From: Gnetum montanum
Lineage: Eukaryota > Streptophyta > Gnetopsida > Gnetales > Gnetaceae
Assembly: GCA_015680685.1 (NCBI GenBank)
Contig: MNCI01010799.1
Span: forward strand, 62,001 to 126,000
Length of the DNA stretch: 64,000 nt
Reading direction: 5' to 3'
In this document: in pieces, positions 33,803 to 43,870 of the stretch
How positions within the stretch are numbered: position 1 is the first letter of the stretch
How the letters are laid out: the number at the start of each line of letters is the position of its first letter
Program-made: the position numbers and the translations under genes
Notes under the pieces: generated by a model
The model's input: the letters and a program-made list of their open reading frames with translations, nothing else
The model's database searches: none
What the model was told of the DNA's origin: nothing

Positions 33803-36800
33803 CTAAACATTAAGGATGGGAGGGCTGTCCCCTTCAGACTCGCCGGCACCATGGGTCCCCGCTCCGCTAGGGCCACCTTCTTGAATATTGTCATTGCCCT
33901 GACCCTATGAAAAGGTGAGAGAAAATAATCAACACAAAAATAAAAGAGAAAAATCCAAAAAGTTATTCAACAAAAAAAAGTCATAAACTTCTTACTGTAG
34001 GAGACCCCCCTAAACTGAATTCCAACCGACGGAGAATTTCTTCCTTGGAGATGCTAGCCTAGTCAATCCCATCGAGGCCCAGATCGACAATCACCAAGGC
34101 CTTCCTTTTGTCAACCGTTGACCATGTGGGACGTTTCAAGGAAAATTCACCCACAGAGACCTCCCCAGAAGCAATTGTAATTACCCTCTTGGGCGATTCC
34201 ATCTCAACAATGGTATTCTTAGCAAAGGTATCAAATGCAAAACGAAGACCCAGACCCTCTATGAACATTTCAAGCTGACACTTCTCTATAGATACTTCTT
34301 TTAATGATTTCTTGTAATGATGCTTATGGTTCTTCTCATCTTGACCCCACTTCTACAACTTGGAAGCAAAAGCCTTCTAATCTTGACACTTGAGGTTTAC
34401 TAAATCTATCTGGGCCTTACGCTCTGCTAGTTTCTAAGTCAGTGATGCATGGCGATTTAGCAAGTTCCAATACCTGGTATAAGTGATCTCGGAAGTTCGC
34501 CAAGAATGATCACTTGTTAATCTGGCCGAGGTGAACTCATAATGAGCTTTGAGATCATCACATTCAGTCGATAACTTGAAAACCTCTCTTTCCCTTGCCT
34601 GGATCTGCAACCATAGTTGTTCAATGGAGCGCCTACAGGTCCAAAGCGATTTGATGTTATGCACAAGACATTCTGCCACCTCATCATAGACCTGTCTTGG
34701 TACCTATCCAACTTCTAGTGGTAGTGTAGGCAAGCTATCAATACAAACAGCCTCAGACAAATCCCACTTCAGTTTAGCCCCTAACCACATGAAAAGAACA
34801 GGCATTAGATCTTAGATTGCAAAAAAAAGGAATGTGAAACTCGAAGGTAGCAAAACACTTGAGACGTCTATACCTATTTTAGGGTGAGCTTGCTGAATGT
34901 GTTTAACCACCTCATCAACAATACTGGCAATGAAATCCATTTTGCTTGGCATCTCGGTCCATGTAACTGGTTCATGAGTGCAAGATGGATTAGCCTCAGT
35001 GGTCATTTCAGGGGGAGCCACTATCATAGGCACTTCTAACTGCATAGTAGGAATCGTCCTAGTTTCAATATCTTCATCTGGAAGTGATAAGAAACATAAA
35101 ATTAAAACACCACACAATGGAAACAACGATTCACAAGACAACGCAATAAAACAAAAGAAAATATACCAGATTCTTTGTTCCCTTCCCGGTTAGGAGGATC
35201 ACCAAGGTCCAATCTTCCCTTAAGGAAGCTATTAAATACTTCATCAACACCATCTTGGTCATCGACCAGTTCTGTCTCCGTGGTGTCTTCTGCCAACTCT
35301 TCGGTCACTTCCACCTAATCTTTGTTGACCTCTTCCTACTCAATTAAATCCGTTGGGACTTCTTCCTCCTTGATAATAGTTTCTAGCTCTTGTCTTCTGA
35401 CTTCCCAAGTTAGGTCTGAAGACATTAGTTTTATGTAAATGGTCAAAAGGAAAAAACAATGAATAAGATGAAAATGACGATAATGGCAATACAATAAGTG
35501 CATCAAGCTTACTTACCTTGAGTAGGCATTTTGAATCGTATACATTTCACCCTTGGCTCTTCCACAATTGAAGCCACCTATTTAGGGTGTTCACACTTCT
35601 GAATCTTCGATATGGCTTTCCTGATGATCTCCTTGATCACCTAATCAACCCTCCTAGTAGTGTAGGGCACATTGTTTGGTTCCAACCACACACTGTCACG
35701 TGTATGGATTGAAGCACCAGATGACCCCTCTGTTGTGACGGAAACTAATTCATCGATCCCCTCGGGTGCATCTTGAGACTCAACTACCTCGAACAAATAG
35801 TTAATCCATGGGCAAGATAATTGAGTACGATCCCATAAAACATATTTGTTATCTACACGAACCACCAAAAACTCTGCTAGACAACGTAGATAACCGGTGA
35901 AGAATGCAAAGGTAAAATGAGATTGTGCCTCAACATTTGAACGCAACCACACTATCTCCCTATGGAAACCCGACAACAAAAATTGGGCCCAATTATAACA
36001 CATCCCGGTCTCTAAAATGGTCTACATGATGCACACGACTTCCACCCCAAGACTCTTCACTTGAGATAGGGGTTTAGGAAACACCCATGCCCTAAATAGG
36101 GGATACAGTTCATTGACTTCCACCACCTTTGATGTTCCCTGCATAGGGAACCCCTTAGAGCCCTTGAGAATGCCAAACCAATCTTCTAGCTCATGCATCA
36201 CATGGAGCTCCTTCTGCACCCTATCCAAAACCACGTTCACACCATCTGCTAGGACACCGAAGAGGTCTAAAAAGAAATCAGCTGACAGATGAAAAACTAT
36301 TTTGACACCCTTGATACAGGTGCTGTAGTAAGTGACAGAGTTGTCAAACGAATCAACAATTCCAATCATCTCAGCTACAGAGACATCAGGGCTTGGGGTT
36401 GTGAATAGCTCCATGAGGCCGGCATCATTCAAACAATGGACAATAGACTCTTGGGCACTAGTACGCAACCATCGCTGCACCTTGCTGACCTCCCCAAATT
36501 TCATCGATAGGGTGCTCTCAGTCTGCCCTGTCATAATAGGGTCTCTGCTGAGGGGACGTTAACTGTAAACACAATGTAAAACCATAGCACCAGTATGATC
36601 AACATTGTAGCCGAACCAACAAACTAAAGTGTCAAAGAAATATCATCACTTACCTTCAGTCATGGGATTCATGTTGCTAGGACCCAAGTCAATATCACGG
36701 GGGAAAACCGGTCCATTACGTGACCAATCTCCATGCAGCCATCCTCGAGCCGCACATTGCACAAACGCCCTAGAAAATCACTTATGAAAATGAATGATGT

Positions 36801-38156
36801 TACCCTTAGTCTAAGCTAATATAGCTCCGTGAAGGGTGGGACCTACTATGAAGGTCTCTAAAGCAGTATGAGCCAATGCAAGTCCGTCATCACTTACGCA
36901 TATTCCATCTTTGTCAACTTGGGGCTTTCAAAAGAATGGTCATCAGAATAGAAGCAAACACTAAACAACAGAATAGAAATGAAAAACTAAACAACCTTAC
37001 CTCTCCACCCTATACACCGTGCCCAGAGGGTTCTGAAATAATGTATGTGCACGCACGGCCAAAAATAAGGTGCTATTGAGATAGTGAGGGCCATGTGGAA
37101 ATAAGTCCCACATGTGCGATAACGGAAAGGTAGATCTAGGCCCCCCAGAGGGACCGTCCTCAATCACAAGCGGTCCCTTGTCAATGTCCACCATGAAAGC
37201 CATGACACCTTTTGAAGATCCTGGCAACATTGCCTCAAGCACGCTTCGTGCTACTTGTTCACTTAGATGGGACCATATATCTTGAATCTATCTAAAATGA
37301 AGGCAAGGAACTCACATGCCCCTTCATTTAACCATACCCCATTGTTATCAATAGTCATATCAGGCTTAGGTTCGTCGGTATCAAGGGGCTCGAACCAGGC
37401 CAGTACCCCAACCAGCTCAACCACTAACAGGAAAGGCTTAGGATCCCTACAAATAACCAGAATGCCTTGGTAAATCAGTTATACATGGAAATGAAATAAG
37501 GAAAAAAAGTTCCATATTGAAGGCCAATACTTCGAAAAAGTTGGAAACTGTCTACGCTCAGTGTGTAGACCCTGCACGCTACAAAAACTGTTTACGCTTA
37601 GCATGCATACTCTGCACGCTACAAAAATTGTCTACACTCAGTGTGCAGACCTTGCACATAGCAAGAAACTGTCTACGCTCAGTGTGCAGACCCTGCATGC
37701 TGCAAAAACTATCTACACTCAGTGTGCAGACCCTGCACGCCACAAAAAAATTAGCGTGCAGACCCTGCACACCGCAAAAAACTATCTACACTTAGCGTGC
37801 AGACCCTGCACACCGCAAAAAACTGTTTATGCTCAGCGTGCAGACCCTGCACGCCGCAAAAAACTATTTACGCTCAGTGTGTAGACTCTACACGCTGCAA
37901 AAACTGTCTACACTCAGCCTCGTCCCCGCACGCTGAAACATACAACCAAGATGTCATGCAAATCCTATACGCCCAAATAACAAATACAAAAGAAAACAAT
38001 TAACTGAGGTGAGATTAGAGCCTACCTGCGCACCAATCCGAGCCACGATGGAATCCTAGGCCTAGGCAAACACTGCAGCAAGGCCTCACTTTCCTCCGCA
38101 AAGGTCAAGTCAGGCCCCTTTCTCCCCTAGCCTGCTACCTCCTTGCCCTTGCCCAT
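33803..38156 (-). pseudogene. Antisense eight-exon gene within the retrotransposon pol interval
   Basis: Inferred exons (minus strand): 38156-38026, 37446-37001, about 36917-36654, 36562-35517, 35415-35167, 35077-34874, 34780-33996, 33904-33803. Each border is GT-AG, with donors such as AAG-GTAAGT and acceptors such as TTTTCATAG. Phases match exactly across introns 1, 4, 5, 6 and 7; introns 2 and 3 are each one base out, as if by indels. It starts MGKGKEVAG and ends SPPILNV-stop, about 1,070 residues. Exon 4 carries the main globular part (FGEVSKVQRWL, GVKIVFHLSADFF, WAQFLLSGFHREIVWL), exons 5-6 are acidic, exon 7 is coiled-coil (QIQAREREVFKLSTECDD), and exon 8 is Gly/Ser-rich. Stops are mostly TAG at probable Gln codons, plus a frameshift near 37255. 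Exon 4 is only vaguely like plant mobile/transposon-associated domains; function unknown. Confidence 0.8.
37540..37935. repeat. 40-bp tandem array in intron 1 of the antisense gene
   Basis: About ten copies of ctgtctacgctcagtgtgca-gaccctgcacgctgcaaaaa. The motif tctacgctcagcgtg...gaccctg is shared with the 5'-leader array (27700-28990) and resembles the LTR palindromes (cagcgtgtacgc). It lies wholly within the 579-bp first intron. Confidence 0.88.
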
Positions 38157-38332
38157 TTCGGTGTCCTGTATGCTAAATCTCACAAGTTCACGCTGGGGTT
38201 TGGTTCTTTACGCTCATGCTGGGGTTTGATTCTTTATGCTCACGCTGCGACTTAGGTTTATGCTCATGCTACAGTTTGATTCAGGTTTACGTTGCCCTCG
38301 ATAACTGACAGGTTCATGCTCACGCTTGCTAG

Positions 38333-38347
38333 TCTATATATAGCTCC
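38333..38347 (-). promoter_or_regulatory. TATA box of the antisense gene
   Basis: Plus strand tctatatatagctcc; the minus strand reads GGAGCTATATATAGA about 180 bp upstream of the antisense ATG at 38156. The (GGC/GGT)n triplet run (38360-38395) lies directly upstream on that strand. Position and sequence suit a plant core promoter driving the antisense gene. Confidence 0.55.
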
Positions 38348-38359
38348 ACATTGACCCCA

Positions 38360-38395
38360 TCGCCGCCGCCGCCGCCACCACCACCACCGCCGCCT
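38360..38395. repeat. GCC/ACC trinucleotide microsatellite
   Basis: cgccgccgccgccgcc followed by accaccaccacc and gccgcc. It sits just upstream of the antisense TATA box. Confidence 0.9.
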
Positions 38396-38589
38396 TGAAT
38401 ATTTTAATGAATTTAATTAAAATTATTCAAGGTACAAAGTACAGGAAAATACAAAACAAAATAACGAAATAATGAACACTACCACATACCATGTTCCCTC
38501 GCAAAGCAATTTCGGTTGCCCATACTGAAAATTTTGGCGGAAACTCTTCAGTACAGATCGTACATTAACTAAACATCATCAACACACAG

Positions 38590-38955
38590 TTAAACGGCCT
38601 GGTAAGGCCTTAAACTACCACATTCAGCCCGGTAAGGCCTTAAACTACCACATTCGGCTCGGTAAGGCCTTAAACTGCCACATATGGCCCGGTAAGGCCT
38701 TAAACTGACACATTCGGCCCGGTAAGGCCTTAAACTGCCAGATTCTGCCTGGTAAGGCCTTAAACTACCACATATGGCCTGGTAAGGCCTTAAACTGCCA
38801 CATTCAGCCTGGTAAGGCCTTAAATTGCCACATTTGACTTGGTAATGCCTTAAATTGCCACATTTGGCCCAGTAAGGCCTTAAACTGCCACATTCAGCCC
38901 AATAAGATCTCATACTGCCACATTCAGCCTGGTAAGGCCTCAAACTGCCATGCAT
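38590..38955. repeat. 30-bp tandem array with AAGGCCTT core
   Basis: About twelve copies of taaggccttaaactgccacattcggcccgg. Because the unit is a multiple of three, the minus strand stays open and would repeat GSLRPYQAEC. I regard that as a by-product. It lies between the antisense promoter and the RT exon. Two partial copies (aatggccttaaact) occur at 33348-33392 near the protease end of the interval. Confidence 0.9.
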
Positions 38956-39053
38956 ATAGATACGATGATAAACTACCACCGTATATGTACACATGATTTA
39001 CGTTGCCTAGAAATGTGTAACAACCCCTACTAGCTCACTCTGCCCTCTATTTA

Positions 39054-40130
39054 TTGGTAGGAGCAAGCCCGATGGAATACCAGTATCTATTCACACCATT
39101 GACCATCAACGGACCATACAAAAAGATCACAAGAGAAATCAACATAAATTCCATCAACTTAGGTCCATCAACAGACGACACAGTCATAGCCTCAACACAA
39201 CAAACATTAGACAGCTACAAAGGTATGACAAAATCTCTCGACATAGAAGCTGATAGCATCATTGAAGACCCTTTAACTGAAACCCCCATTACTATGCCTG
39301 ATGGTGAATTTAAGGTATTAAAATTGAGCACACTATTGCAACCTCAACTGGCTAGGAACATCGAACATGTGCTTCGAGACAACATAAAAGCATTCGCTTG
39401 GTCTTACACTAACATGCCTGGGTTAGATCCTCGAATCGTCCAGCACAATATTATACTCGATCCAAAATTAAGGCCATTGAAACAAAAAGCACGAAAGGTT
39501 AAGCCTAAGGTAGCGTTGGCAGTGCGCAATGAGATCACCAAACTCTATCAGGCAGGTTTCATTCGGGCTGTTGACTACGTTGATTGGGTATCCAACATGG
39601 TCATTGTCCCAAAGAAGAACGAAAGCATTCGCCTATACATTGACTTCCAGGACCTCAACGTTGTGATCATAAAAGATGATTTCCCCCTACCCAGCATTGA
39701 TCAACTTGTTAACTCAACCGCTAGGCATGCCTTGTTATCTTTTATGGATGGCTTCTTAGCATATAACCAAATACGCATTAACCCAGAACATCAACTCCGG
39801 ACTACCTTTATGACATAATGGGGTACCTTTTGTTACACAATGATGCCATTCGGTCTCAAGAACGTTGGGGCCACATATCAAAGGGTAATGACATTTATTT
39901 TTAGCGATTACATACTTCATTCGCTCAAAGATTATGTAGATGATATCACAATTAAATCAAAAATACTAGAGCAACACATCCAAGATTTAGATTTGATTCT
40001 AAAATGTTGCTTAAAATATGAATTTAGGCTCAACCCAAAGAAATGTGTTTTCGGAGTAAAAACGGGCAAGATGCTAGGCTTTGTAGTGTTAGAAACAGGA
40101 ATACGAGTGGATCCAGATAAGGCTTTGTAG
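39054..40130 (+). pseudogene. Reverse transcriptase of the Tat/Ogre-type element
   Basis: The frame runs 39054-40130 with one stop (TAA near 39818, probably a lost Trp/Gln codon). Blocks: IKAFAWSYTNMPGLDPRIVQ, QAGFIRAVDYVDWVSNMVIV, IRLYIDFQDLN, FPLPSIDQLVN, MDGFLAYNQIRI, MMPFGLKNVGATYQRVM, catalytic YVDD at about 39937-39948, and KCVFGVKTGKMLGF. RT copies the genomic RNA. The first codons, before GASPMEYQ, are probably intronic given the acceptor at 39060. The frame is lost near 40130 at a short local duplication of ggctttgtagtgtt. Confidence 0.9.
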
Positions 40131-41320
40131 TGTTTTCGGAATACGAGATGACGAATAAGTTGAAACCCATGAACCATTTGCTACAAAAAAATGTCCATTT
40201 TCAATGGACTCCATAGTGCCAGGAAGCCTTCGACCATATTAAAAGAACACTGGCTCAGCTACCAATAGTGTACCCTCCATAGAACAATAAACCCTTCTAT
40301 ATCTACGTCGCCACCTCAGATTCATCCATCGCTTCTATGCTCTACCAGAAACGAGATGATGGAACTGAAGTCCCTATTTATTATTTGAGCCATCCATTAG
40401 AGGTCCATGAAAAGAAGTACAATGAGGTGGAGAGGTCATGTTTAGCCCTTGTCTTTTCCCTAAAGAAATTATGACATTACCTCTTCCATAACCAAGCCAA
40501 CATAATCTACAAAGATAATGTGCTCAGGGCCATCACCGGTAACATTTACGAGTTAAGCAGAATAGCGCATTGGAAAGCCATAATAGCTAAATTCGACCTA
40601 CATTACATAGCACAGTCATTAGTCAAGGGTCAAGCCATAGAGAACCAACTAACTACATCACCAACACATGATCAAGCAACAATCGAGCCAGAGTTCCAAG
40701 ATGAAAATGTCAACACGATAGACATAGTTCCCAATGAGTACGAAGCCATTTTGAACTTTGATGGAGCATCCACCTCTCGAGGGGGAAGTGCTACCGTTGT
40801 CATCATCTATCCCTCTAAGGAGATTCCACCATTTTCTTACTGCTTTAACTTTCACTATACCAACAACATAGCAGAATATGAAGGTCTCCTTAGGGGCCTT
40901 ACAGCAGCATTAGCTTCCAACATCACACGACTTGTAGTTAGAGGAGACTCACAACTAGTTTTAAACCAAGTCATAGACATTTATACATACAAAGAGAAAC
41001 ATTTACAACCATACTGTGATTTAGCTAAACACTTACTGAAGCAATTTGAAAGTATGGACGTGCAACATGTTTCCAGAAACGATAACACTGTTGCAGATGC
41101 ACTTTCCACGCTAGCTCTAAACATATCTCCAAACATGTTTCATATGTTGCCTAGCTCTATAATCAGTTGTGCTAAACCCATAACTAATACTCTCGATGAA
41201 TTACCGATTGCATCTGTTAGTACAACACACACAATAGAATGGTATGACAACATAAAAGAGTACCTTCTACATGGTGAAACACCACAACACCTAACGAATG
41301 CACAAAAGGACGCAGTATGA
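40131..41320 (+). pseudogene. RNase H plus archaeal-type second RNase H
   Basis: After the frame break, the thumb and first RNase H cover about 40200-40660 (KPFYIYVATSDSSIASMLYQ, YYLSHPLEVHEKKYNEVER). The second RNase H is at about 40735-41130, with LNFDGASTSRGGSATVVI, NNIAEYEGLLRGL, VRGDSQLVLNQV and DNTVADALSTLA: the D-E-D-D pattern of the archaeal-type domain. Two RNase H domains in tandem are the diagnostic feature of the Tat clade. 40520-41320 is an open stretch of 266 codons, the longest clean stretch of this pol. Confidence 0.88.
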
Positions 41321-42477
41321 AAACATTCTCGACAATATGCACTGGTAGGGGACACGTTGTGTCGTTGATCCTACGAAGGCATACTGTTAACATGCGTTAG
41401 TAGTGCTGATGCCCAAACCATCGTCGAGCAAGTACATGATGGACTATGCGGAGGGCACATAGCACCTAAAGTAATGGCAACGAAAATAAGACATTTGGGC
41501 TATTATTGGCCACACATGGAGTATGACTATCTCTCCAAGGCCAAAACGTGCAGTATCTATCAAAAACATAGCAATATGATACATGTTCCACCAAATGAGT
41601 TGCATACAATGCAAATCACCTGGCCCTTCCAAAAGTGGGGGTTAGACCTTATCGGGCCAATAACATCCTCATCCTTTATAGGGAATAGCTTCATCATAAC
41701 CATGACAGAGTATTTCATGAAGTGGGTAGAAGCTATTCCCCTTACAAAAACCACATCCAAACACATATGCAACTTCATTCTCGAAAACATTGTGACCCAT
41801 TTTGGTATCCCCATGACCATCATCACTGATAACGGGCCACAACTCAGTAGTGCTAAAACCAGAACTTTTTGTGAAAGCCTAGGGATCAAACATTCATTTT
41901 CATCCCCTTACTACCCTCAAAGCAATGGACAAGCTAAAGCCACAAATAAAACCATCATTACAGTACTTAAAAAATGCTTACCCGAAGCAAGAAAAGATGG
42001 CACGAACAACTAGTATACGCGCTGTGGGCTTATCGTACTATGCATCTGAATTCCACAGGTAAAATGAAATATAGTCTTGTTTATGGTTTAGAAGCTATTT
42101 TACCCTTGGAATTACAAGTATCGTCTTTAAGGATCACACTCTCCGGACTCCTCGACGAAGGGCAACACAATGACCTACGCATTATTGACTTGGACTTGGT
42201 GGAGGAGGAACGTATACATGCAGTTGATCAGATTGAGTGGTACCAAAAATGACAATGGCAACGCCATCGACACGATGTTTATAAGCACCCTATCAAGGTA
42301 GGTAACCTTCTACTCAAAGCCATTCAGGAACACCCTGACAAATTCTCAGCCAATTAGGAAGGGCCCTACTTGGTCACCAAAGCATATGACAACGAAGCAT
42401 TCAAATTAGCTGACATGGAAGGGAATGAGCTTGAAAATCTAACCAACCATTTATTCTTGAAACCGTTCCACGTTTGA
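41321..42477 (+). pseudogene. Integrase of the Tat/Ogre-type element
   Basis: Zinc-binding part at about 41430-41575: HDGLCGGHIAPKVMATKIRH and CSIYQKH, with the second Cys replaced by Tyr. Core: KWGLDLIGPIT (first Asp), ITDNGPQLSSA (second Asp) and SNGQAKATNKTI at about 41920-41955, where the catalytic Glu is Lys. The frame shifts near 41985 and continues RWHEQLVYALWAYRTMHLNSTG...YSLVYGLEAILPLEL. The C-terminal part (EGPYLVTKAYDNEAFKLADMEGNEL) ends at 42477 with FLKPFHV. Not active. Confidence 0.88.
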
Positions 42478-43856
42478 GCATGGACTCAGGTATGCGCTCG
42501 TCCTGGCATCATAACGGTAAACTGATACCACAGCTCATCTTGACATCATGACAGTAAACTGATACCATAGCTCGTCCTAACATCATGATGGTAAACTGAT
42601 ACCATAGAATGTCTGCAATGAAAATAAACTAGCACTCATCTAGTACGACATTAAACTGCCACAGTCTCATTCGCCAAAGTCCTCTAAGACTATAAACTGG
42701 TTTGCCTCTACACGGTCCGCCAAGACTAGAAACTAGTAATGTACCATTTGCCACGATGCTAAACAGGCAATGTCCAATGGGTCATGACATAAAAATAACC
42801 CACAATAGTCCACTACAACTATAAACTGGCAACTTCATCTCTAGCCTCCTGATCTGTAGCTGCATTCGAACTTCATCAAAGTCACTACCTCGCTCACCAT
42901 CAGCTGACCCTAACAACATTGCTTCTATTCATATATAGTGCCTAAAATCTCATCCGGTGCCTTTGTTTCATTAGTAGCTATTCAAGTCTAAGCTTGCTTA
43001 CTCACTCATGGTTTTCTTGTCTTCTTAGAGTTGTGTTTGCAGGATGACACTTAGAAGTGTTCGTACAAGAATGCACTCTGTCACAACAACAAGGTAAGAC
43101 ATTGTTCATAACACACGTGACAAGATTAATCAAGCCATTCACTAGTACATCTCCTGTTACATATCCCACCTATCCCTCAACATATTCTACTTAGTTACAT
43201 CCCAGACACACCCAGTACAGCCTGAAACATTGAACACACTGTTGCACATTGCAAAACTCTTAAGCAGTTGCAACCCACAACATGGCATTTGAGCATGTGC
43301 ATAAGATCCAAAACAAATATGGCCCTTCCCATACAAGCCCTTAGCAAGAAGGTAGTTGTCTTGAAATAAAATGCTCATGATCAAGTAACATCTCATTTCA
43401 TGGCTTTGGCTCTCCATCAACAGGTTCCCTCTAAAGACTAAACAAAGGCCCTGTTCCTCCAAAGAATGTAACACATCATCATGTGGCTTTGGTTGTGCCA
43501 ACAAGTCCTCTTAAAGAACAAACAAGAGTCTCGTGCAGCCAAAGGATGTACACATCATGTTTTGATCTCAAATCTGCTAAAAAATGGCTAAACAATAGCT
43601 ATTGACAAAGATAAGCATGACCCGCACATATACCCGAACATCCTCTTCACCATGCACAAGCCCTTGATCAATTACCAATCCCTACAGTTCCCATTTGCCT
43701 ATCCAATATAAATTTCATTTCCCTAATTCTATGTACTACTGAACATGGTACAATGATGTCTGGCCAGGTGCCAAAGGACAATGTCTCTACCAAGTTTCTT
43801 GTGGTGTTTTTTACTTCTTTGTTGACGCTTCTTGGGTTGATTCCTCTAAGCATCAA
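42478..43856 (+). other. 3' leader of the Tat/Ogre-type element
   Basis: No gene is seen. 42500-42612 holds three 37-bp repeats (catcatgacagtaaactgat-accatagctcgtcctaa). Looser taaactggc/taaactgg motifs continue to about 42850. The rest is unique AT-rich sequence up to the polypurine tract. Confidence 0.7.
42500..42612. repeat. 37-bp tandem repeat, three copies
   Basis: Three consecutive catcatNaNNgtaaactgat-accaNagctc units just after the end of pol, in the 3' untranslated part where Tat/Ogre elements often carry arrays. Confidence 0.8.
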
Positions 43857-43870
43857 CAAAGAGGGGCCAA
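43857..43870 (+). other. Polypurine tract of the Tat/Ogre-type element
   Basis: CAAAGAGGGGCCAA directly before LTR F. Confidence 0.75.

Larger units (their letters stand above)
33210..39060 (+). other. Interval between protease and RT, candidate pol intron
   Basis: 5.8 kb without sense coding. RT resumes just after a good acceptor: ctctatttattggtag, AG at 39059-39060. Ogre elements are known to have an intron exactly between protease and RT. The donor is not settled: GTAAGC at 922-927 of the 32-kb block (32922) is strong but lies before the linker, and none after 33209 is convincing. The interval contains the antisense gene (38156-33803) and two repeat arrays. ggccttaaact motifs occur at both edges (33348-33392 and 38590-38950). 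Confidence 0.5.

Noticed and set aside
38590-38955. CRISPR-like regular repeats
   Set aside because: The units are contiguous with no unique spacers, and the context is a eukaryotic retrotransposon.
38590-38994. 134-codon minus-strand frame of decapeptide repeats
   Set aside because: A 30-bp unit without a stop stays open automatically; it lies upstream of the antisense promoter.
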